A stretch of 22,946 nt of DNA from an uncultured Corynebacterium sp. (GTDB taxonomy: Bacteria > Actinomycetota > Actinomycetes > Mycobacteriales > Mycobacteriaceae). The stretch lies in NCBI RefSeq assembly GCF_946222985.1, contig NZ_CAMIFY010000046.1:1-22946 (forward strand), written 5' to 3'. Of this stretch, positions 1 through 7,158 are shown piece by piece. The notes below the pieces were generated by a model. It was not told the origin of the DNA, searched no databases, and saw only the letters and a list, made by a program, of their open reading frames with translations. A program made the position numbers and the translations under genes. Position 1 is the first letter of the stretch. The number at the start of each line of letters is the position of its first letter.

Positions 1-73
1 GATGTAGCGCAGCTGGTAGCGCATCACCTTGCCAAGGTGAGGGTCGCGGGTTCGAGTCCCGTCATCCGCTCCA
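1..73 (+). tRNA. tRNA-Gly (anticodon GCC), 5' end cut off by the window
   Basis: The cloverleaf is readable from the sequence. The 3' acceptor strand CATCCGC (63-69) pairs with the 5' strand, of which only GATG is inside the window, so about three 5' bases (expected GCG) are missing. The anticodon stem TCACC/GGTGA (24-28/36-40) closes a seven-base loop with GCC at 31-33, which reads glycine GGC/GGU codons. The T-arm contains GGTTCGAGTCC. The discriminator base is T70 and CCA is encoded at 71-73. A strong intrinsic terminator follows directly, so this is the last gene of its transcript. Confidence 0.95.
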
Positions 74-75
74 CT

Positions 76-105
76 CCCCGTCGGACTTCGGTCCGGCGGG
101 GTTTT
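76..105 (+). terminator. Intrinsic terminator of the tRNA-Gly gene
   Basis: An 11-bp stem (76-86 with 91-101, one G-T pair) closes a TTCG tetraloop and is followed by TTTT at 102-105. The hairpin begins two bases after the encoded CCA, a standard layout for a terminal tRNA gene. Confidence 0.93.
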
Positions 106-181
106 GCTTTGTTCGGGGTGTCACGAGTTTCGGGGTGCCTCAAGGCAACGCTTTACGACGCCCCTTTCTTCAACGACGAAA

Positions 182-213
182 CCGCCGCCGTGATCATTCA
201 CGGCGGCGGTTTT
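182..213. terminator. Bidirectional terminator between tRNA-Gly and ferritin
   Basis: A perfect 12-bp stem, CCGCCGCCGTGA (182-193) with TCACGGCGGCGG (198-209), encloses a four-base loop. On the + strand it is followed by TTTT (210-213). On the - strand it is followed by TTTCG, a weaker U-tract. It lies about 50 bases past the ferritin stop codon, so it probably ends the ferritin mRNA and backs up the tRNA terminator. Confidence 0.85.
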
Positions 214-261
214 CTCGGTCGGGCCACATGCCCGACCGGAACAGCCGTTGGGCGACTGCTC

Positions 262-765
262 CTAGTTGAGCTCTTCCCGGCGGGCGCCGAGCTCTTCGTC
301 GATGCGCAGCAGGCCGTGGCCGTCGGCGCCGATCAGCTCGATGCGGCCGATGATGTTGCGGACGTTGTCCTCTTCCTCGATCTGCTCCTTGATGAAGAAG
401 TCGAGCAGCGGGCGGGAGTCGACGTCGCGCTCGTCGGCGGCGAGGTTCCACAGGTCGCGGATGGCGGCGGAGACCTTCTCCTCGTGATCGAGGGCGATCC
501 GGAAGGCGTCCAGGGCCTTGTCGACGGTGAATTCGGGGGCGGTGATGGCACCGAGCTGCGCGTGGTTGTCGCGCGCGGCGAGGTGGTCGATGAACTTCTC
601 GGCGTGGACGATCTCTTCTTCGGACTGGGCGCGCATCCACTTCGCCATTCCGTTGAGGTCGAGACGGTCGAGTTCGATGGCCAGCTGGCGGTACACGTTC
701 GAAGCCTGGAGCTCCAGGGTGACCTGGTCGTTGAAGGCCTTTTCGAGCTTGTCGTTGAGTCGCAT
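262..765 (-). CDS. ftn: Ferritin (iron storage, ferroxidase-type)
   Basis: This 167-residue protein is a bacterial non-haem ferritin, which oxidises Fe(II) and stores iron as a mineral in the cytoplasmic 24-mer. The ferroxidase ligands are all present with the spacing of E. coli FtnA shifted by one residue: E18, E51 and H54 (ExxH), E95, Q128 and E131; Y25 is also kept. Length is normal for the family. The start is the ATG at 765, six bases from a TATTCT -10-like hexamer, so the mRNA is probably leaderless or nearly so. The gene stands alone between a tRNA and the divergent reductase-aftC-msrB unit. Bacterioferritin is excluded because no haem-ligating Met is apparent and the Ftn ligand set is complete. 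Confidence 0.93.
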   Translation of the reverse strand: MRLNDKLEKAFNDQVTLELQASNVYRQLAIELDRLDLNGMAKWMRAQSEEEIVHAEKFIDHLAARDNHAQLGAITAPEFTVDKALDAFRIALDHEEKVSAAIRDLWNLAADERDVDSRPLLDFFIKEQIEEEDNVRNIIGRIELIGADGHGLLRIDEELGARREELN

Positions 766-771
766 GCCGCA

Positions 772-800
772 AGAATAGGCGGGGGCTCAAAATTCGACAA
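772..800 (-). promoter_or_regulatory. Predicted promoter of ftn
   Basis: Read on the - strand, TTGTCG (795-800) and TATTCT (772-777) are separated by exactly 17 bases. The -10 element ends six bases before the ATG at 765, and I see no Shine-Dalgarno sequence, which points to a leaderless transcript. This is a pattern-based prediction. Confidence 0.55.
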
Positions 801-936
801 GGATTATTCGGCTACCTTTCCGAGGGTGGCCTTGCCTCGGGCGGTGGGGGTGAATTGGCACTGCATCTGAACCCGGAGATGCGACCACGAACCGCCGACC
901 ACTCGTGAACCGGGGCCTTCCACGGGATCGGCCCAC

Positions 937-942
937 TAGGAT
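937..942 (+). promoter_or_regulatory. Predicted -10 element for the leader ORF and reductase
   Basis: TAGGAT at 937-942 lies eight bases upstream of ATG 951. Transcription would start at or next to that ATG, which opens the short leader ORF rather than the reductase itself. No good -35 hexamer was recognised. Confidence 0.4.
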
Positions 943-950
943 CTGCCCTC

Positions 951-1001
951 ATGCATTCGACGATGGAGACGATGGATTCGACGCGATCGGCGCCGGCATG
1001 A
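951..1001 (+). CDS. Possible 16-codon leader peptide, ATGA-overlapping the reductase
   Basis: ATG 951 opens a short frame encoding MHSTMETMDSTRSAPA and ending in TGA at 999-1001. The stop overlaps the downstream reductase ATG (998) as ATGA, the classical geometry for translational coupling. ATG 951 sits eight bases after a TAGGAT hexamer, matching the leaderless pattern of other genes in this window. No homologue is recognised. The alternatives are that the reductase starts at GTG 905 and this frame is not translated, or that a one-base indel split the true N-terminus. Confidence 0.35.
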   Translation: MHSTMETMDSTRSAPA

Positions 1002-1738
1002 TCTGGCTCGGCGACCTCGACGATCCCTCATCCGACGCCGCGGGTTTCATCCGGCCCCTCGATGGCGTGACCGCCATCGCGATCACGTCCGTCGACGGCC
1101 GCGGCGCTCTCGACGGAACCTCCGGCGGCCTCGGCAACCCCGCGGACGCGGCGGTGCTCCGGGCCGTGCGCGACACCGCCGACGTCGTCATCGTCGGCGC
1201 CGGCACCGCCCGCGCCGAGAACTACGGGCCCGCGGCGCCTCCGACCCGGCTGGCGGTGCTCAGCCGATCCTTGGACCTCGACCCGTCGTCGCGGTTGTTC
1301 TCCGGAAACTCCGGTGCCGACTCTCCCCCGGCCCCGATCATCGTCACCACGGCAACGTCGACCGGCGATCGCCCGTTCGATGATCGACATGACGAACGAC
1401 GCCGAGCTCTCGTCGAGGCCGGCGCCGACGTCGTCGTCCTCGCCGACTCCTCGCCCCGCGCCCTGATCGCCGCCCTCCGCGACCGGGGATTGCGCAGGAT
1501 CGTGGTGGAAGGAGGCCCGAGCGTCTACCGGCAGTTCCTCGACGACGACGCCGTCGATCGCATTCACCTGACCCTGTCTCCCATGGTCGTCGGCGGCGGC
1601 CCCGCCACCTTCGGCACCGGCGAATCGGAGCGTCCGTCGGAAGGAGCCGCCGGCCCGCCGCGGGGTTTCCGCGTCGAGGCCGTGGCCCACTCCGACTCGC
1701 ACCTTTTTGTCCGCTATTTCCGGGAGCGCACCGGGTAG
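998..1738 (+). CDS. RibD C-terminal-domain-like pyrimidine reductase family protein
   Basis: The product resembles the NADPH-dependent reductase domain of RibD (dihydrofolate-reductase fold) and M. tuberculosis Rv2671. From ATG 998 it is 246 residues. Family landmarks are AITSVDGRGALDGTSGG near the N-terminus, a VVIVGAGTARAENYGP segment, the GLRRIVVEGGPSVYRQF motif and the LTLSPMVVGGGPATFGTG segment near the C-terminus. There is no deaminase domain, so it is not a complete bifunctional RibD. Its substrate may be a riboflavin intermediate or a pterin; the Rv2671 family has been linked to dihydrofolate reductase activity. A longer frame starts at GTG 905, but no promoter or ribosome site supports that start, and ATG 998 is placed for coupling to the leader ORF. 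aftC begins 12 bases downstream. Confidence 0.8.
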   Translation: MIWLGDLDDPSSDAAGFIRPLDGVTAIAITSVDGRGALDGTSGGLGNPADAAVLRAVRDTADVVIVGAGTARAENYGPAAPPTRLAVLSRSLDLDPSSRLFSGNSGADSPPAPIIVTTATSTGDRPFDDRHDERRRALVEAGADVVVLADSSPRALIAALRDRGLRRIVVEGGPSVYRQFLDDDAVDRIHLTLSPMVVGGGPATFGTGESERPSEGAAGPPRGFRVEAVAHSDSHLFVRYFRERTG

Positions 1739-1741
1739 TTT
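1736..1741 (+). promoter_or_regulatory. Possible -10 element for leaderless aftC
   Basis: TAGTTT at 1736-1741 overlaps the reductase stop codon and ends eight bases before the GTG start of aftC. No Shine-Dalgarno sequence is visible before that GTG. An internal promoter giving a leaderless aftC-msrB mRNA is plausible alongside read-through from upstream. Confidence 0.35.
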
Positions 1742-1749
1742 CAGTACCC

Positions 1750-3102
1750 GTGACTACCTCCCCGACGCCCGACATCCGCGCCCGCCGGATCTCCCGGTTG
1801 CTCGCCCCGGCGTTGTGGCCGCTGGTGATCCTCGTCGTCGTCCACCGGACATGGGCGCTGCCGTTGCGCGGCGTCGGCACGACCGATGACTTCACCACCG
1901 TGTGGACCGCGCTGACGCGCTTCGTCGACGGCAACGCGGTCTACACCGCCATCTACGAGCACACGTACCCGCACTACCTCTACTCCCCCGGCGGCACCCT
2001 CCTGTTGTCCCCGGTCACGTGGCTCGGCGAGTACGACACCGCACGGCTCTGGTTCACCATCGCCCAGTCGGCGGGCATCATCATCGGGGTCCTGCTTCTG
2101 CTCCGCCTGGTCGGCGTGGACCTGCGCAGCTGGATCACCCCGGCGGTGCTGGCCGCCGTCTTCGCGACCGAGTCGGTGACGAACACGCTCGCGTTCACCA
2201 ACGTCAACGGCACGCTGTTCATGGCCCAGGCCCTGTTCCTCGTGCTGCTGCTCAAGGACAAGCGCATCGCCGCCGGTCTGGTCATCGGCATCGCGCTGAC
2301 CATCAAACCGATCGTGGCCCCGTTGCTGTTCCTGCCGTTCGTCCGCAAGGACTGGTCGACGATCCTCACCGCACTCGCGGTGCCGGTCGTGGCCAACATC
2401 GTCGCATGGCCGATGATGGCCGACTCGAGCGCGTACCTGGAGCGCACGATCCCCTACCTCGGCGTGGTCCGCGATTACGCCAACGCGTCGCTGTCCGGCC
2501 AGCTGACCTGGTACGGCGCCCCCGATCTGCTGGTCAAGCTGTGGCTCATCGCCTTCGCGGCACCGGTGATCCTGTCGCTGATCCTGCTGCTTCGCTGGCA
2601 GTGGCGCGACGAGGTCTTCTGGGCGCTGACGACCTCCGGCGCCCTGATGACGGGCGTGTTCCTCCTCGGCTCGCTCGGCCAGCAGTACTACTCCATGCTC
2701 CTGCTGCCGACCGTGTTCACGATCTTCCGCGCCTTCGCCGGCCGCCGCGACGCGCAGGGCGACCCGGTGCGCACGGTGATGGCGAACTGGCCGGCTGGCC
2801 TGGCCGTCGCCCTGTTCTTCCTCAACGCCGACTGGTTCATGGAGGACATGCCCCTGGGCTCGTCGTGGTGGACCGGCGCCATGGCGCCGCTGGGCTGGAT
2901 CCTGTTCTGCCTGACCATCGTCGGATGCCTCATCAAGTGGACGATCGAGGAGCACGGCGCCGGCTACGACTGGCTCGGACGCAAGGGCGCGACCTCCTTC
3001 TTCGGCGCTCGTGGAACATCCCGCCCCCGTGCCGACGTTGCACCGGAGGACACGGCCGCGGTCTCCACCGCGCCGCCGCAGACCGAAAGGACGACGCGAT
3101 GA
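1750..3102 (+). CDS. aftC: AftC-like alpha-(1->3)-arabinofuranosyltransferase (GT-C membrane protein)
   Basis: This 450-residue polytopic membrane protein matches what I know of M. tuberculosis AftC (Rv2673), which uses decaprenylphosphoryl-arabinose to add alpha-1,3 branches to arabinan. The GT-C signature Asp pair in TTDDF (D46, D47) follows the first hydrophobic segment, and the conserved YPHYLYSPGGTLL stretch lies at about 73-85. FATESVTNTLAFTNVNGTLF and TIPYLGVVRDYANAS are further family-like stretches. Many hydrophobic helices run to about residue 400, followed by a hydrophilic, Thr/Arg/Pro-containing tail of about 45 residues. The GTG start at 1750 gives an N-terminus like the family. 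The gene overlaps msrB as ATGA, as neighbours Rv2673-Rv2674 suggest. Donor and linkage are inferred from homology. Confidence 0.85.
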   Translation: MTTSPTPDIRARRISRLLAPALWPLVILVVVHRTWALPLRGVGTTDDFTTVWTALTRFVDGNAVYTAIYEHTYPHYLYSPGGTLLLSPVTWLGEYDTARLWFTIAQSAGIIIGVLLLLRLVGVDLRSWITPAVLAAVFATESVTNTLAFTNVNGTLFMAQALFLVLLLKDKRIAAGLVIGIALTIKPIVAPLLFLPFVRKDWSTILTALAVPVVANIVAWPMMADSSAYLERTIPYLGVVRDYANASLSGQLTWYGAPDLLVKLWLIAFAAPVILSLILLLRWQWRDEVFWALTTSGALMTGVFLLGSLGQQYYSMLLLPTVFTIFRAFAGRRDAQGDPVRTVMANWPAGLAVALFFLNADWFMEDMPLGSSWWTGAMAPLGWILFCLTIVGCLIKWTIEEHGAGYDWLGRKGATSFFGARGTSRPRADVAPEDTAAVSTAPPQTERTTR

Positions 3103-3563
3103 CTCTCCCGAACAACAACGACGCCTCGACCGCCTCCACCGGCGCCGCCGCACCCCAGGACTGGAACCTGTCGGACGACGAATGGCGCGCCCGCCTCAAC
3201 CCCGACGAGTTCCGGGTCCTGCGCCAGGCCGGCACCGAAGCCCCCTTCGTCGGCGAGTACACCGACACCGAAACCGAGGGCGTGTACTCCTGCCGCGCCT
3301 GCGGCGCCGAGCTGTTCCGCTCGACGGAGAAGTTCCACTCCCACTGCGGTTGGCCGTCGTTCTTCTCCCCCCTGGCCGGTGACGCGATCATCGAGCGCGT
3401 CGACGACTCCCTGGGCATGCGCCGCACCGAGGTCGTGTGCGCCCAATGCGAATCGCACCTGGGCCACGTCTTCACCGGCGAGGGCTACCCCACGCCCACC
3501 GACCAGCGGTACTGCATCAATTCGATTTCCCTGACCCTGGAGGAAAAGCCGATCCAGGGCTAG
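3099..3563 (+). CDS. msrB: Peptide methionine-(R)-sulfoxide reductase MsrB
   Basis: This 154-residue enzyme reduces methionine-R-sulfoxide in oxidised proteins using thioredoxin. The structural zinc site is intact (C65/C68 and C114/C117), the catalytic Cys is C139 in RYCINS, a candidate resolving Cys is C83 in SHCGWPSFF, and H123 in LGHVF is conserved. The real start is ATG 3099, preceded by GAAAGGA at about 3083-3089. A longer upstream frame is only a shadow of aftC. The start codon overlaps the aftC stop as ATGA, so translation is likely coupled. No signal peptide is seen, so it should act in the cytoplasm. Confidence 0.95.
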   Translation: MTLPNNNDASTASTGAAAPQDWNLSDDEWRARLNPDEFRVLRQAGTEAPFVGEYTDTETEGVYSCRACGAELFRSTEKFHSHCGWPSFFSPLAGDAIIERVDDSLGMRRTEVVCAQCESHLGHVFTGEGYPTPTDQRYCINSISLTLEEKPIQG

Positions 3564-3572
3564 AACAACGCG

Positions 3573-3615
3573 ACGCGCCCGCATCTTCCGACAACCCCGG
3601 ATGATGCGGGCGCGT
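3573..3615. terminator. Convergent hairpin between msrB and hemQ
   Basis: A perfect 12-bp stem, ACGCGCCCGCAT (3573-3584) with ATGCGGGCGCGT (3604-3615), has a 19-base loop. It starts ten bases after the msrB stop. Neither side has a U-tract, so it is either an L-shaped terminator or an mRNA end-protecting hairpin serving both converging genes. Confidence 0.6.
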
Positions 3616-3657
3616 TCGTCGTGAAGCGAAGAAAGCCGCTGCCGCGGCGACCGTGCC

Positions 3658-4362
3658 CTACGGCAGGGCGTTGATGATCTCCGCGACGTCGTCGACGCGG
3701 CGACCCGTGTGGAACGGGATCTCCTCGCGGACGTGCAGGCGGGCCTCGGTGTAGCGCATCTTCCACATCAGATCGACGATGCGGTCGAGCTCCGGGCCCT
3801 CGAAGGCCAGGATCCACTCGTAGTCGCCCAACGCGAACGACGGCACCGTGTTGGCGCGCACGTCCGGGTAATCGCGGCCGGCCTGGCCGTGCTCGGACAG
3901 GATGCGGCGACGATCCTCCGGCTCCAGCAGGTACCAGTCGTAGGAACGCACGAACGGGTACACCGCGATCCAGCGGCCCGGCTCCTCGCCCATGATGAAC
4001 GACGGCAGGTGGGACTTGTTGAACTCCGCCGGGCGGTGCAACGCGGCGTTCGACCAATGCGGCGTCGACGCGCGGCCCAGCGGCGTCTCGCGCAGGAACG
4101 CGTTGTAGAACGCCTGGACGTCCTCCATCTTCTCCGCGTGGACCCAGAACATGAAGTCCGCCTCCGCGCGCATGGCGGAGACGTCGTAGAACCCGCGGAC
4201 GATCAGATCGGTGTCGTCGCCGTCGTAGCGGGCGAGGAACTCGCGGGTGGCGGCGACCGCCGCATCGCGATCATCGCCCAGGGCACCCGGGGTGACCTTG
4301 AAGGTCGACCACATGGTGTAGCGGATGGTCTCGTTGAGCTTCTTGTAATCGAGCTTCGCCAT
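3658..4362 (-). CDS. hemQ: Coproheme decarboxylase HemQ/ChdC (chlorite-dismutase-like)
   Basis: This 234-residue protein catalyses the last step of the coproporphyrin-dependent haem pathway, decarboxylating two propionates of coproheme with peroxide to give haem b. The YPFVRSYDWY motif places the catalytic tyrosine at Y135. H118 (KSHL) and H158 (LSEH) fall at the positions reported as functionally important in the actinobacterial (C. diphtheriae) enzyme. The start at 4362 gives the typical MAKLDYKKLN beginning. An AAGGAG sequence (4376-4381) lies 13 bases upstream, a rather long spacing. hemY and hemE lie upstream on the same strand, but a 159-bp gap with its own promoter-like element suggests partly independent control. 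Confidence 0.93.
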   Translation of the reverse strand: MAKLDYKKLNETIRYTMWSTFKVTPGALGDDRDAAVAATREFLARYDGDDTDLIVRGFYDVSAMRAEADFMFWVHAEKMEDVQAFYNAFLRETPLGRASTPHWSNAALHRPAEFNKSHLPSFIMGEEPGRWIAVYPFVRSYDWYLLEPEDRRRILSEHGQAGRDYPDVRANTVPSFALGDYEWILAFEGPELDRIVDLMWKMRYTEARLHVREEIPFHTGRRVDDVAEIINALP

Positions 4363-4408
4363 GGAAGTGGCACGTCTCCTTGAAGTCGGGTCGAAAGGGA
4401 CCGGTGGT

Positions 4409-4437
4409 GAATCAGTGCTGATTCGTGCTGGTTTATG
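4409..4437 (-). promoter_or_regulatory. Predicted hemQ promoter with an operator-like inverted repeat
   Basis: On the - strand a CATAAA hexamer (4432-4437) could serve as a -10 element. It is followed, at the expected transcription start, by the perfect inverted repeat GAATCAG-TG-CTGATTC (4409-4424, given on the + strand). The repeat lies between the likely start point and the Shine-Dalgarno sequence of hemQ. Such placement is typical of a repressor operator, but I cannot name the regulator. Confidence 0.4.
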
Positions 4438-4521
4438 CAGTTCTTCGGTTGTTCGGGTTCGTGTCCGTCGGTCGGCTCGGGCGGGCCGGGAACGCGACCT
4501 CCGTCTCCCTCCAGGCTACCC

Positions 4522-5967
4522 TCAGCCGAGGTCGCGGATGATCTTCGCCGCCGCGGCCCCGGCGTCGGCGATGCACGCCGGGACGCCGGGTCCGGTGTGC
4601 CAGGCGCCGGCGGCGGCCACGCGCGGGGCCACGTCGAGCGCGACGTCGGCGAAACTCATCAGGTCACCGTGGCCGGCGTCGTAACGCGGGATGCCGCCCC
4701 ACCAGCGCTGCACGACGACCTCGGTCGGCTCGGCGGAGAAGCCCGTCAGGGACTTCAGGTCCGCCAGCGCCTTGGCCGTCAGCTCGTCGTCGGGCAGGTG
4801 GACCAGCTCGTCGTCGCGGAATCGCCCGAAGGAACCGCGCACGACGGCTCCCCCGCGCTCGCCGAGATGCGGCCACTTGCGCGACGAGAAGGTGAACGCC
4901 TTCGCGTCGACGTCGGCGTCGGCGGCGATGAGGATGCCCGAGTACTCCGGCAACCCCTCGTCCGTGTCGAAGCACATGGCCACCACGGCCGAGGAGGCGA
5001 GCTCGATGCCGCCGATGATCTCCGAGGCCTCCGGGGCGACGTTGGCCAGCAGTGCGCCGGTCGTCGGCGCGGGGGCGGCGAGCACGACGGCGTCGGCCCG
5101 GATGACCCGGCCGTCGGACAAGGTGACGTCCTTGCCCGAGGTGCCGTCGGCGGCGTCGGCCACCGCATCGACGCCGGTGCCCAGCTCCAGCTCCGGCGCG
5201 GCGAGTTCCACGAGGCGGTCGTAGACGACGCGGTAACCGCCGCGGAACGTGCGGAAGATCGGGACGGCGACGGCACCGGAGGCCAGGCGGGCCTCGTTGG
5301 CTTCGCGACGCTGGTCCAGGACGCGCTGGGCGGCGGCGGTCAGGCTCACCGGTTCGCCGGCGGCGGTCATGGCGTCCAGCACCGCCGCCAGCTGCGGCAC
5401 GGTGGCCCGCAGACCCAGGTCCCACGCCGAGCTGGAGTAGACGCCGCCGAGCAGCGGCGAGACCAGGTGGTCGACGACCTCTTCGCCGAAGCGCGACTCG
5501 ACCAGCTGGCCGAGATTGACGTCATCGCCCTGCACCCAATGCAGAGGAGCGGTCGCGTTCGGGTCGGCCTCCGCGTCGATGCGCTCGCAGGTCGCGTCCG
5601 AAAGCAGGCCACGCAGGCCCTCGGACGTGGCCGGCACGCCCATGACCGTGGTGCGCGGCATCGAGTGCAACTCGTCGGAGGCGAAGATCATCGACGGCAA
5701 GCCGGAGGGCTCGACGAGTTCGTCGGCCAGGCCCAGCTCGGTGAAGAAGTCCGTGGCGTCCTTGCGGAAGCCGAGGTACGCCTCGGCGCCGACCTCGATC
5801 GGGCCGCTCTCGACGTCGACGGTGCGCAGCTTGCCGCCGATGCGCTCGGCGGGATCGGCGACGATGATGCGGGCGCCCGGGCCGAGACCACGGCGCAGTT
5901 GGCGTGCCGCGACCAGGCCGGTCAGGCCGGCCCCGGCGACGACGACGGTGGTCGGTGCGGCGGTCAC
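4522..5967 (-). CDS. hemY: Coproporphyrinogen III oxidase (HemY/CgoX-type protoporphyrinogen oxidase)
   Basis: This 481-residue FAD enzyme oxidises coproporphyrinogen III to coproporphyrin III in the actinobacterial pathway; older annotations call it protoporphyrinogen oxidase. The N-terminal dinucleotide-binding motif is VVVAGAGLTG (G12, G14, G17), followed by an acidic strand end in IIVADPAERIGGK. The C-terminus closes with the FAD-contacting segment WHTGPGVPACIADAGAAAAKI. Length is normal. The GTG start at 5967 overlaps the hemE stop as GTGA, so the two are translationally coupled. Neighbouring hemQ without an oxygen-independent alternative fits the coproporphyrin-dependent branch. No ferrochelatase gene is in the window. 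Confidence 0.92.
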   Translation of the reverse strand: MTAAPTTVVVAGAGLTGLVAARQLRRGLGPGARIIVADPAERIGGKLRTVDVESGPIEVGAEAYLGFRKDATDFFTELGLADELVEPSGLPSMIFASDELHSMPRTTVMGVPATSEGLRGLLSDATCERIDAEADPNATAPLHWVQGDDVNLGQLVESRFGEEVVDHLVSPLLGGVYSSSAWDLGLRATVPQLAAVLDAMTAAGEPVSLTAAAQRVLDQRREANEARLASGAVAVPIFRTFRGGYRVVYDRLVELAAPELELGTGVDAVADAADGTSGKDVTLSDGRVIRADAVVLAAPAPTTGALLANVAPEASEIIGGIELASSAVVAMCFDTDEGLPEYSGILIAADADVDAKAFTFSSRKWPHLGERGGAVVRGSFGRFRDDELVHLPDDELTAKALADLKSLTGFSAEPTEVVVQRWWGGIPRYDAGHGDLMSFADVALDVAPRVAAAGAWHTGPGVPACIADAGAAAAKIIRDLG

Positions 5968-7061
5968 AGCTCGTGCACCATCTTCACGGTGCGGGTGATG
6001 GCGTCGGGATCGGTGTTCGGCGGCACGCCGTGGCCCAGGTTGAAGATGTGGCCGCGGGCGGTGCCCCGGTCGATGGCGCGGTCGGCCTCGGCGCAGATGC
6101 GGGCCACCTCGGAGCGGATGGCGTCGTCGCCGGCGAAGAACATCGCCGGGTCCAGGTTGCCCTGCAGGACGCGGGCGTGCGAGGCGCGATCACCGGTCGG
6201 ATCCGCGTCGGCCAACGCGCCGGAGATGCGGGCCGCGGCATCGTCGAGGGGCACGCGCCAATCGACGCCGACGACCTCGGAGCCGGCCTCGGCCATCGCC
6301 CCGAGCAGCTCGCCGGTGCCGACGCCGAAGTGGATGCGGGGAACCCCGGCGTCGGCGACGGCCTCGAAGATCGCCCGCGAATGCGGCAGCACGTGGCGGC
6401 GGTAGTCGCGCTCGGTGAGGAAACCGGCCCAGGAGTCGAACAGTTGCAGCGCGTCGATGCCGGCGTCGATCTGCGCGCGAAGGAAGCCGGTGATGATCGG
6501 CGTGATGCGGCGCATCAGTCGGTCCCACAGCTCCGGCTCGGAGTGCATGAGCGCCTTGGTCCGCTCGTGGTTGCGCGACGGCCCGCCCTCGACGAGGTAG
6601 GACGCCAGGGTGAACGGCGCGCCGGCGAAACCGATGAGGGCCTGGTGTTCCGTCAACTCGCCGAGGATGCGACCGATGCCCTCGGCCACGGGCTTCAGGG
6701 CGTCCGCGTCCGGCTCGGGCAGCCGATCGATGTCGTCGGCGGTGCGGATCGGCTCGGCGACGACGGGGCCGCGGCCGGCGACGATGTCCAGGTCCACGCC
6801 CGCGGCCTTGAGCGGCACCACGATGTCGGAGAACAGGATCGCCGCGTCGACGTCGTGGCGGCGCACCGGCTGCATGGTGATCTCCGCCAGCAGTTCGGGG
6901 TTGAAGCACGAGTCGAGCATCCCGACGTCTTTGCGGATCTCCCGGTACTCGGGCAGCGAGCGGCCGGCCTGGCGCATGAACCACACCGGGCGCCGCGACG
7001 GGGTGCGTCCCGCGGCCGCTTCGAGGAACGGGGCATCGGTCAAAGTACGGCGATTAGACAT
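5964..7061 (-). CDS. hemE: Uroporphyrinogen III decarboxylase
   Basis: This 365-residue cytosolic enzyme converts uroporphyrinogen III to coproporphyrinogen III. Key residues are in place: R30 and R34 in WFMRQAGRSLPEYR, and the catalytic Asp D79 in LFSDI. QLFDSWAG, HFGVGTGELL, VVGVDWRVPLD and FNLGHGVPPNTDP are family motifs. The start was set at ATG 7061 (MSNRRTLTDAPF); a longer frame exists, but it crosses the divergent promoter region and its extra N-terminus is unlike the family. An in-frame ATG six codons upstream is an alternative start. It is the first gene of the hemE-hemY unit and is divergent from DUF3000. Confidence 0.95.
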   Translation of the reverse strand: MSNRRTLTDAPFLEAAAGRTPSRRPVWFMRQAGRSLPEYREIRKDVGMLDSCFNPELLAEITMQPVRRHDVDAAILFSDIVVPLKAAGVDLDIVAGRGPVVAEPIRTADDIDRLPEPDADALKPVAEGIGRILGELTEHQALIGFAGAPFTLASYLVEGGPSRNHERTKALMHSEPELWDRLMRRITPIITGFLRAQIDAGIDALQLFDSWAGFLTERDYRRHVLPHSRAIFEAVADAGVPRIHFGVGTGELLGAMAEAGSEVVGVDWRVPLDDAAARISGALADADPTGDRASHARVLQGNLDPAMFFAGDDAIRSEVARICAEADRAIDRGTARGHIFNLGHGVPPNTDPDAITRTVKMVHEL

Positions 7062-7096
7062 GCTTCCATCATGCCCCATCCGGCCCGGCGGCAAAG

Positions 7097-7118
7097 GGCG
7101 CGCCCCATGCGGCGCGCC
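7097..7118. repeat. Duplicated GGCGCGCC palindrome in the hemE leader
   Basis: The eight-base palindrome GGCGCGCC occurs at 7097-7104 and again at 7111-7118, separated by CCATGC. Together they can fold into a strong hairpin in the hemE 5' leader, 35-60 bases before the start codon. Function is unknown; in a GC-rich genome it could be chance. Confidence 0.5.
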
Positions 7119-7144
7119 TCCCCGTCGGCGCGTGCCCGGACCGT

Positions 7145-7150
7145 TAGATT
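7145..7150 (+). promoter_or_regulatory. Predicted -10 element of leaderless DUF3000 gene
   Basis: TAGATT at 7145-7150 ends eight bases before GTG 7159. No Shine-Dalgarno sequence is present, so transcription probably starts at or next to the start codon. Confidence 0.55.
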
Positions 7151-7158
7151 CAACCACC

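Noticed and set aside
785..820. Possible DtxR box upstream of ferritin (AAGG...CCTT arrangement)
   Set aside because: Aligned to TTAGGTTAGCCTAACCTAA it matches only about 6 of 19 positions and lacks both half-sites.
4506..4524. DtxR-like core TAGCCT at the hemY stop codon
   Set aside because: About 11 of 19 positions match, but only one half is present and the site lies in coding sequence away from a promoter.
4435..6405. Very long + strand frame across hemY and hemE (656 codons)
   Set aside because: GC-rich antisense shadow; the - strand carries complete enzymes with all motifs.
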